The notes beneath the pieces were generated by a model. That model did not search any database and was not told the DNA's origin. It saw only the letters and a list, made by a program, of their open reading frames with translations. DNA of 12,624 nucleotides. Origin: Hemicentrotus pulcherrimus. Lineage: Eukaryota; Echinodermata; Echinoidea; Camarodonta; Strongylocentrotidae. Below are positions 6,595 through 12,624 of the stretch, piece after piece; within the stretch, counting starts at the first letter, position 1, and the number at the start of each line of letters is the position of its first letter. Made by a program: the position numbers and the translations under genes. The DNA lies in NCBI GenBank assembly GCA_003118195.1, contig BEXV01004463.1, positions 11,168 through 23,791 of the forward strand. Reading direction: 5' to 3'.

Positions 6595-7324
6595 AGAAAT
6601 ACTCCTAAACTGCTTCCACTTACAGAAGATATCTCAAAGCTGCGTAAGTTTCTAAAGCATGAGGCTGCTACACAAAGAAACTTGTTGAGTGCAGAACCAA
6701 CTCCTCAAGCCTGGGGATGTCTTGCTGAAGCTGCACTATCCCAGCTTACTGTTTTCAACAGGCGACGCCCAGGGGAAGTGTCAAAAATGAAGACTGATGA
6801 CTACATGAATCTGACCAATGAGAGCAGTGGAATTTTCCAAACAGGTCTTACCAATTGGGAAAAGGAACTCTGCAAAGTTTTCTGGCGTGTGGAAATTGTT
6901 GGTAAGAGAGAAAACAATGTGCCTCTTCTAGTTACTGAAGACATGAAAGAAACCCTAGATCTGCTGTGGAAGTTCAGAGCTAACGTTGGAATTCCAAGTA
7001 CTTCCAATGACCTGCGTGCCACAGATACAATAAGAACACATGCAGAAGCATGTGGAGCTATCCACCCTGAAAACCTGAGAGCCACAAAACTCAGAAAGCA
7101 CATAGCTATAACATCACAGATCATGAACCTCAAAGACAATAAACTTGATATCTTGGCCAAGTACATGGGTCATGATATCAGGACGCACAGATCCTATTAT
7201 CGGCTTCCTGACTCAACTTTGCAAGTGGCCAAACTGGGCAAAGTTCTTTTGCACCTGGAGAAGGAAAACATCAAGGACTTGGCTGGGAAGAGCCTTGACG
7301 AAATTGATGTGGATTCCAGCGATG
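6595..7324 (+). CDS. Tyrosine recombinase (integrase-like) catalytic domain
   Basis: About 243 codons are open in one frame, starting RNTPKLLPLTEDISKLRKFL and ending before donor GTATGT at 7325 (phase 1). Motifs match the tyrosine-recombinase fold. Box I is FNRRRPGEVSKM, with catalytic Arg at 6766-6768. A beta-hairpin Lys lies in VGKRENNVPLL (6904-6906). Box II is ATKLRKHIA, with Arg at 7093-7095 and Thr in place of the usual HxxR His. YMGHD has His at 7171-7173, and THRSYYR has Tyr at 7198-7200, nine residues after that His as in XerD-type enzymes. The C-terminal stretch reads LLHLEKENIK and GKSLDEIDVD. Bacterial/phage integrases and Crypton or DIRS recombinases share this fold; the eukaryotic context and introns favour a Crypton-like origin (inference). 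If unspliced, the frame stops at 7336-7338. Confidence 0.75.
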
Positions 7325-7544
7325 GTATGTATGATTAATTTAGTCTTTCTAACTTATTATAAACAGGGTGCCCCAGAAGAAAAAAACGGTAAAAAGAAAT
7401 ACAAAGATAACTAAAAAAAACCGTACAGTAGCACTTTGCTTTAACTGTACAATTGACTGTTTATCACGCAGAAATGTAACGTTTTATTATTCTTTGTTTG
7501 TATCACTGCCTAACCTTCTCTTTCGAAGTGAAAAACAATATTGA

Positions 7545-7810
7545 TTGACTCAAAATTGAATATTGGAATTGAAATTGGATTCAAATCGATTTTTCCCAAT
7601 TATGGACTTTAATGCAGTGAATTGCAATTGAATCCAAACTATCTTTTAAAGTCAGTGAATTGAATTTGAATCAGGTCAAAATGATATTTAAAAGCTGTGA
7701 ATCAAATTTGAGTCGAATTAAAGGATTTTTAAGAACCAAGAATTTGAATTGAATCAAAATTAAAAACCATGATGTGAGAATTGAATTGGAATAGAATTGA
7801 AATAAAACGA
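7545..7810. repeat. Degenerate minisatellite, about 40-43 bp unit, rich in GAATTGAAT
   Basis: Variants of GTGAATTGAATTTGAATC recur roughly every 40 bases (for example near 7618, 7655, 7697, 7737 and 7776), separated by A/T runs such as TTTTAAA. The units are highly diverged. No coding frame crosses it. Confidence 0.55.
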
Positions 7811-7975
7811 TTAGATTTGGCTGAAAGCACCGAGTGTACTAGTCTGAAAAACAATAGGAAATAAAAGAAATTCTACCCTTTGTTTGGCTTTATCTGTCAT
7901 CCAAATCATTTTGCTTGATCTCATCACTGTTGTGCTTTTGAATGTTCTCTACCTATTTAACCTGACTCAACCTCT

Positions 7976-8038
7976 GAAAAAAAACAAGGAAGACCAAAAA
8001 AAGAAAAAGGAAAAAAAAATAAAAAAAAATTTTTTTTT
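7976..8038. repeat. A-rich tract ending in A9T9
   Basis: Sixty bases of almost pure purine (A with some G) end in A9 (8021-8029) then T9 (8030-8038). It could be an old retroposon tail, but no element body or direct repeat could be tied to it. Confidence 0.5.
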
Positions 8039-8235
8039 CTTGAAAGATAGGGTCATTCTGCAAAGTAAGAGAACTACATGTAAGACGCGATCAGCATTCA
8101 AGTTATGCATTTAATCTGTATGATGTAGAACACTGAACTGTCATGAGTTTGTTGTAGTGCTTTTTAATCTTTTACATGAAAGGACCTACCAAAGAGATAC
8201 ATAGTTGAATGACATGCTTTAAAGGTAAAAACCAG

Positions 8236-8337
8236 TTATGGTCATGCGATTACATTGTGAAAGAAACGTTGTGGAATCGATCAGAAAAGGTTGATCATCT
8301 AGCTGCTAGCATCTGCAAGGTTCTGGAATCATCAAAA
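8236..8337 (+). other. Weak exon-like frame, unrecognised
   Basis: After AAAACCAG one frame reads LWSCDYIVKETLWNRSEKV, then DHLAASICKVLESSK and TGA at 8335-8337. The composition is protein-like (three Trp/Cys-rich blocks, helical end), but the pyrimidine tract is poor and no clear donor or partner exon was found. It may be chance or a relic of another gene. Confidence 0.2.
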
Positions 8338-9451
8338 TGATAAGAAATTTGCCCATTCTTCGTAAAGTTACAAGCACTATACACAGAAAGATGTATATGG
8401 GACTACCCTATATCTCTCAAAGACCACGAGAGAAACAAATTGACCAAATATATGAATTGGTAGGCGGTTTCCCGGCAATTTTGTAATCATCATGTATTAG
8501 TCAAAACATATTCATTACATTACAAAACATTACATAGCGCCTAGGCTTATTGTAATGATTTTGGTATATATGGATAGAGGGGACAAATGCTTTAATACAA
8601 GATGGGCCATTTGGTAGAAGGTTTTGGTTTCTGATTGATCAGATACGCTATCCTTGCCATTGCACAATCCATTATACGATATGAAACGTCATGACCGTTG
8701 AATATAACACTTTCTACACGCTTTTGTGTGTTCAAAGTCCCAAGTTACCATAGTAATGACATCGATGCGCATTAATGCGACGCCTGCATTGCATGTAATT
8801 TTGGATTGCCTTTTTTCAAACTCAAGGACCGCTATCTTTTAGGCAGAATGTTTTATTTAATATGTGCAGTGTCTAAACCTGTTGATCTTGCAACCAATTT
8901 TAATACATTAACCACATCATTTTCTTTACTCGAATTACGATGTGTTGAAAACTAATTTATGTCAAAAGTTAATGATGTGTGAATAAAACCAAACTGGCAC
9001 CGCCCTTTCCTTTTATGACCTCCATTCTAACCCTGCTAAACACACTCATGATCCTCAAGCCTAAGACAGATGGCATATACTTTCACCAATATCCAAAATG
9101 TTGCCCATGCAATGACTGTTGAGCCTAGCTTTCACCAACTTTGCTTAAAGCTTCACCATACACGTATATTGACACATGTACGAAAGGTCCACGTTTTGCC
9201 AGAAAATACCAATCCTTTTTGTCAAAATGAATACAAATTATCAAAAAACACAAGTTGGTGAACAGCCAATTTTGATAAAATATGTTAAAAATGCAGATAA
9301 TGGCCTATTTCTAGTGGTAGGTGTACTTTTGGCAGTCCTGTACCACATTCAAATCAGACCTGGCTCTGTCCTTTGCCTGAATATGTTTTATAATGTAAGC
9401 TTCATTATACTGACTTTCTATATTTTTTCTTATTACTTTCTCCCTTTCTAG

Positions 9452-9765
9452 CTGTCTGCATAGCTGCAAGTGCCCATGAAAGACACAAGAAACCAGCAAC
9501 AACAAGACGTACATGGACTGATGAGGAGAAATCGGCGATTGGTACTTCTTTTCGACCGTACCTGACCAGTAGTAGACTGCCGGGTAAAAGTGAAATCAGT
9601 CAAATCCAGTGCAAGACACCAGCACTGCAATCAAGAACCTGGAAAAACATTAAAGACTTTATCCGTAATCAGCAGTGCAAGAAGGATCCGCTGGATTTCC
9701 TTTACCTAATTGGAACCATTTACTGTGATTTTAGCAGAAGTTTTGCAAACTTTGTTTTGTCATAA
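9452..9765 (+). CDS. C-terminal exon of the SET-recombinase gene (RRTWT..PGKSE..WKNIK tail)
   Basis: After acceptor CCCTTTCTAG the first two bases complete the split Ala codon from 7324 (G + CT), and the frame stays open to TAA at 9763-9765. It reads VCIAASAHERHKKPATTRRT, then WTDEEKSAIGTSF, SRLPGKSEI, Q.QC and SRTWKNIKDFIRNQQ. WT.EE at the start recalls SANT/Myb-like helices. From memory, proteins with the same recombinase core end in a tail of this pattern (..GK.E...C......R.WK.IK..V.N..). The conserved part ends near 9685; the last 25 or so codons (DFLYLIGTIYCDF..) look like intron read-through and overlap the splice acceptor and exon of another gene out of frame. The natural stop may have been lost. 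Confidence 0.65.
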
Positions 9766-9807
9766 TGAGCTGGACATTAAAGAACTTGCAATACTTGGAT
9801 TGGCCTA
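9735..9807 (+). CDS. Internal exon of a second, unrecognised gene
   Basis: Acceptor TTTACTGTGATTTTAG (AG at 9733-9734) is followed by an open frame, CA then GAA GTT..., reading EVLQTLFCHNELDIKELAIL and GLA. It ends with TA before an excellent donor GTAAGTAT at 9808 (phase 2). Amphipathic helices of this kind occur in HEAT/ARM-type proteins, but the family is not identified. It overlaps the 3' end of the recombinase exon in a different frame. An alternative acceptor CAG at 9735-9737 is possible. Upstream exons are not found in the window. Confidence 0.55.
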
Positions 9808-10177
9808 GTAAGTATCATTTGATATGTTTGTGATTGTTTTCTTGTAAAACATCGGCCAAAGATGATTATGAGTTAAACTTGAGAAAATATCTTGACTCTT
9901 TTTATTTTATTTTTAACTTATCATAGTATGATAGATATGTTTGTGTTTACATTTTATCTTTAAGGAGTAAAACAACTTTCAGTTTTATTATTGCAATTAT
10001 GTAGAAACAAATATCGATAAATTTGCAGTATTTGAGAATAGACCATCATTTTGCAAATGATAAATTATGGATACAAAACAAATTTGTTTTTAAGTTCATA
10101 AAAACGATACAAATAATACCTTGCAATTTATATTCATGGAGCAAATTTATACCTTTAATAATTATTTAGTTTTACAG
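9808..10177 (+). other. Intron of the second gene
   Basis: 370 bp between donor GTAAGTAT and acceptor TTTACAG. AT-rich; nothing else was seen in it. Confidence 0.5.
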
Positions 10178-10256
10178 TGGCATCTTCAAGGAGAAAAAGA
10201 TAACATTAGTGGCACTTCTGAGTAGCATTTTAGAAGCAAGATCAGATTACTTCTAG
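10178..10256 (+). CDS. Terminal exon of the second, unrecognised gene
   Basis: After acceptor TTATTTAGTTTTACAG the base T completes the TA left by the exon ending at 9807 (Tyr), and the frame reads GIFKEKKITLVALLSSILEA then RSDYF and TAG at 10254-10256. Joined, the two exons give an uninterrupted ending ELAILGLAY-GIFKEKK. The matching phase, strong donor and good composition make this a credible C-terminus of a host gene in whose intron the SET-recombinase copy may sit. Function unknown. Confidence 0.6.
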
Positions 10257-10356
10257 TGTTAACAGTGTTATGTGAAGTAAATGATGTCATCACCACGTTT
10301 GCTGTGTCTTTACCAAAACTTGATGGGCAGAACATAAACCATAATATTGGATTTAG

Positions 10357-10362
10357 AATAAA
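10357..10362 (+). terminator. Poly(A) signal AATAAA
   Basis: The first canonical AATAAA after the stop at 10256, about 100 bp downstream, followed 10-25 bases later by a T/GT-rich stretch (GTGTTTCTTTCATTGTTG), as expected for cleavage and polyadenylation. Further AATAAA hexamers lie at 11172, 11213 and 11468, so a longer 3' UTR is also possible. Confidence 0.45.
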
Positions 10363-10492
10363 AAATGAAGTGTTTCTTTCATTGTTGTAAGATAACTATG
10401 TGAACAAGTTTGATGTTCAAGGAGCAAGGACATAAAAATACAATATTTAGAAGATGGCAACAGGTATTATACAATATGATAGTGGCCAACAC

Positions 10493-10545
10493 ATTATCAT
10501 CATGATTATCATTATCGTCATCATGACAATCATGATCATGATCAA
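10493..10545. repeat. ATCATG-type simple repeat
   Basis: Alternating ATC/ATG/ATT triplets and TGATCA palindromes (ATCATGATTATCATTATC...), continued weakly at 10615-10641. Confidence 0.7.
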
Positions 10546-10654
10546 GTAGTTCATTTCTCAATACTTTGTGTCATATTCATTAGGCCTACTTATTTTGATA
10601 GTTTTTGCATTAAATTTGATCATGATCATTATGAATCATGATAATTTCTCAATA

Positions 10655-10790
10655 TTTCGTTCATCAGTTCAACTCATCAGTTTAGTTCAGTTCATCAGTT
10701 TATCCGTTTAGTTCATCAATTCGGTTCATTTCACATCGGTTCAATCTATCAGTTCATCAGTACTTCATTCATCAATCCATATCTTAATAC
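10655..10790. repeat. GTTCATCA-type degenerate tandem repeat
   Basis: GTTCATCA, GTTCATC or TTCATCA recurs about ten times with 6-18 bases between copies. No frame of interest. Confidence 0.7.
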
Positions 10791-10869
10791 ATCATTTAAC
10801 ATTACCATCAGTTTATTGGGTATTGAATTGAAGATGAGCATGATCATAAGAATTGAAGACAGACCATCT

Positions 10870-10890
10870 AATTCGTCCCCATGACGAATT
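10870..10890. repeat. 8-bp perfect hairpin
   Basis: AATTCGTC, a 5-base loop CCCAT, then GACGAATT. It lies just upstream of the ATT microsatellite. No function is inferred. Confidence 0.5.
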
Positions 10891-10902
10891 GAATTTCTAG
10901 AT

Positions 10903-10926
10903 ATTATTATTATTATTATTATTATT
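10903..10926. repeat. (ATT)8 microsatellite
   Basis: Eight uninterrupted ATT triplets. Confidence 0.95.
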
Positions 10927-11743
10927 GTAGTATCCAGAAGATCACAGATCATGAAGTCTTTAAAAAATAGAACTTCTGATATTTTTTTCTTAACGTTATG
11001 CTTAAGAAATCTGATAAATTTGACGGTGTTCCTTAATTATTTAGAAAAAAATAGCAAAAGGTTGCATGTGCTGAAGTGAATTTCAAGTGAACTTTCTCCC
11101 CTATTGTTGGAATGTTGTATTGTTGACAAAGGAAAAGAAGCAATCTTTCATGTCTGTTTAATATGAACAATAATAAATCGCATTTTCAGTTTCTCTGTGA
11201 CATGATTGTGTAAATAAACAAGTTTTGCAGTGTCCCTTTTTAGAACTCGCCATTGAAAGCAGTGCAAATGCAATACTTCATGTCATTGCAACTGTTTCTA
11301 ATTAATAGTCCTGAGTAATTTTGACCCATTAGTTTTGTGATGTATTTTCTGCGGTAGATTTCAGTAAATTCCCACAGTGTGTTCATGTTAATGTTTGAGT
11401 TTGTTTAACGTTTGAAAACAGTAATCAGCAATCAGTATATGCATTTGTTTAAATCTGTATGTTTCTTAATAAAATGTTTGAGATCAAGTTATACAAGTGG
11501 AAGAGAGAATGTCATCATTGCCTACAGTACCGTTTCTTTCTTTTTATTCACTCCGTTGAACTTTCTTCGTCAGCTGTAATTTCATTCACTCCAGACAACT
11601 TATTATTGGTTGGGTAGCGCCATCAATTATAATGTTTAAATAGAATTTCATGTTATATAGAGTGAAATCAACACTTCACAGTTTTCCTGGGTAGATGTGT
11701 TCACCACACTAGTCCTTGATTTTGAATATGCTCCTCGTTTATT

Positions 11744-11942
11744 AAGTGTGTGAAAGCAGTACAAGACGTCCACTGTTTGAATGTGAAAATTCAGAAGAGG
11801 GAATATGGTGTTTGTTTTTTAAGTGTGTGGAAGCAGTACAAGATGTCCACTATTTGAATGTGAAAATTCAGGGGAGGGAATGTGGTCCTTGTTTTTCAAG
11901 TGTTTTGAAGCAGTACAAGATGTCTACTTTTTTAAGTAGACA
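11744..11942. repeat. 77-bp tandem repeat, about 2.6 copies
   Basis: Units start AAGTGTGTG(A/G)AAGCAGTACA at 11744 and 11821, and AAGTGTTTTGAAGCAGTACA at 11898, an exact 77-bp period. The shared body includes GTGAAAATTCAG and GTCCTTGTTTTT. The 35 bases before 11744 resemble the end of another unit. The last unit ends in a hairpin TGTCTACTT-TTTT-AAGTAGACA at 11921-11942. Because 77 is not a multiple of three, the 75-codon open frame across it is not a protein repeat. Confidence 0.9.
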
Positions 11943-12220
11943 CACAAAGAAAAACATAAACAATATTTCGTGACACTGCAAGAAGAGATCATACAATCAT
12001 AAAGAATTACAATTTCCTTTTTACTTTAAAAAATGTGTAACACAAAGCAAGGAAAATGCCGCCCCTTTTCCATCTGAAAGAAAAATATGACTTGACTTGC
12101 CAACCACGACTAAAATGTGTGATGCCACGACAGGCAGCTAGCTAGAAAATGCAGAATACAAATTCATTTCAACAATATCCAGATTTTCCGGCGAACTTAT
12201 TTTTCCTGAATGAGAGGGAT
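11943..12220. other. Noncoding stretch, nothing recognised
   Basis: No splice-flanked open frame, RNA gene or clear repeat was seen here. Confidence 0.4.
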
Positions 12221-12540
12221 ACAGTGCGTCCCAGAAAAAACGAAACCCAGAATTATCGATGTTTTAGCATAACTTAATCACAATTATAATTTATAAATCA
12301 TATTTGGAAAGCTCAGATCCTCTTTTTTCATCTGATGCAACTCATATAATACACATTTCACGCAGGAGTGAGTAAAATGAATTTGAAGAGAGGAAACCAA
12401 AAAGTCATTTGGCGGAAGGTATTTGAATTTCAAAGAGAAAATCACATTTCGAGAAAGTTGAGTTACTGCCCTTTCATATGACACCGCAATCAGGAAAAAT
12501 GAGCAAGGATTCAAAAAGTTCTGTTTGTTGCAAGAAGTGC
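12221..12540 (-). mobile_element. Probable interspersed repeat with ACAGTGCGTCCCAGAA end
   Basis: The sharp terminus ACAGTGCGTCCCAGAA at 12221 is followed by an A-run and CG (AAAAAACGAAAC), a shape typical of DNA-transposon ends. A similar 16-mer (13 of 16 matching) starts at 7363. The body reminds me of a repeat seen in marine invertebrate genomes, but I cannot name it. The minus-strand 76-codon frame inside it has no recognisable domain. The right boundary is not visible. Confidence 0.3.
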
Positions 12541-12559
12541 TTGCATTTCCATAATTCCA

Positions 12560-12602
12560 TAGTGTGTGAAAACATTACAAGATGGATACTATTTAAAAAT
12601 GA
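12560..12602. repeat. Diverged extra copy of the 77-bp repeat head
   Basis: TAGTGTGTGAAAACATTACA, then AGATGGATACTATTT, matches the first 42 bases of the 77-bp unit at roughly three positions in four, some 620 bp away from the array. The window ends in T11-G11 directly after it. Confidence 0.5.
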
Positions 12603-12624
12603 TTTTTTTTTTTGGGGGGGGGGG
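12603..12624. repeat. T11 then G11 homopolymers at the right edge
   Basis: Positions 12603-12613 are T and 12614-12624 are G. With the C16 at the left edge, the window is bounded by complementary homopolymers. Confidence 0.9.

Larger units (their letters stand above)
7325..9451 (+). other. Last intron of the recombinase gene, no gene recognised
   Basis: Donor GTATGT to acceptor TTACTTTCTCCCTTTCTAG (AG at 9450-9451), 2,127 bp. It contains a transposon-end-like start at 7363, a degenerate repeat at 7545-7810, an A-rich tract ending in A9T9 at 8021-8038, and one weak exon-like frame at 8236-8337. Short open frames at 7884, 9070 and 9176 have no recognisable motifs. Confidence 0.6.
1277..9765 (+). 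pseudogene. SET domain - zinc finger - tyrosine recombinase fusion gene, broken copy, 5' incomplete
   Basis: Four exons are supported: 1277-1420, 3280-3470, 4375-7324 and 9452-9765. They encode a KMT5A-like SET domain, an acidic repeat region, two zinc-finger-like motifs, a basic NLS, a tyrosine-recombinase core and a conserved C-terminal tail. The splice junctions 1420/3280 (phase 2) and 7324/9452 (phase 1) join in phase with consensus donors GTATGT. Frame breaks occur near 1345, 3375, 4726, 5483, 5654, 5972 and 6590, with an in-frame TAA at 3441, and the 3470/4375 junction does not match in phase. From memory, the core signature (ATKLRKH, GHD..H...Y) occurs in multi-copy uncharacterised proteins of fishes and invertebrates; the tie to Crypton-type recombinases is inference. 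It may be a decayed copy, or an intact gene in an error-prone assembly. The start codon and first SET exon are not visible. Confidence 0.7.
10363..11743. other. Gene-free stretch with simple repeats
   Basis: AT-rich sequence with no recognisable coding exon on either strand. It holds ATC/ATG-type, GTTCATCA-type and ATT simple repeats (listed separately) and possibly an extended 3' UTR of the second gene. Confidence 0.5.

Noticed and set aside
11746..11973. 75-codon protein with internal repeats
   Set aside because: The repeats are DNA repeats of 77 bp, not a multiple of three, so each copy is read in a different frame; the open frame is accidental.
12284..12514. Minus-strand protein of 76 codons
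   Set aside because: No domain or splice context; it lies within a probable interspersed repeat.

Overview
The window looks like AT-rich nuclear DNA from a eukaryote, most likely a marine invertebrate. Evidence: GT..AG introns joined in matching phase, a tRNA-derived SINE, foldback and minisatellite repeats, and no bacterial-style operons. An echinoderm or other invertebrate deuterostome would fit, but the species cannot be fixed from sequence alone.

The main object is a broken, 5'-incomplete copy of a large multidomain gene on the + strand (about 1277-9765). Its exons encode, in order: (1) a SET lysine-methyltransferase domain of KMT5A-like type split over two exons (1277-1420 and 3280-3470); (2) an acidic low-complexity region built from about 20 copies of a 27-bp/9-residue repeat, flanked by a duplicated module (4375-5655); (3) two zinc-finger-like motifs and a basic nuclear-localisation motif (5656-6061); (4) a tyrosine-recombinase (YR, integrase-like) domain with its R, K, R, H and Y positions readable (6595-7324); (5) a short conserved C-terminal exon (9452-9765). 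Single-base frame breaks or stops occur near 1345, 3375, 3441, 4726, 5483, 5654, 5972 and 6590. None was seen in the YR core or the last exon. The copy is therefore a pseudogene, or a real gene in an assembly with indel errors; sequence alone cannot decide.

Immediately after, and overlapping out of frame, lie two short exons of what seems to be a different gene (9735-9807 and 10178-10256), joined by a phase-consistent intron, ending in a stop and followed by a poly(A) signal at 10357. I do not recognise this protein.

The rest is noncoding and repeat-rich: a 138-144 bp minisatellite at the left end, a long foldback hairpin element in the first SET intron, a SINE with an AT tail in the next intron, a degenerate 40-bp repeat and A/T tract in the last intron, and simple repeats plus a 77-bp tandem repeat on the right. 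The window starts with C16 and ends with T11-G11, possibly contig edges.

The point of most interest is the SET + zinc finger + tyrosine recombinase architecture: a chromatin-modifying domain and a DNA-recombinase fold in one polypeptide, which could be a mobile (Crypton-like) or recently domesticated gene family.
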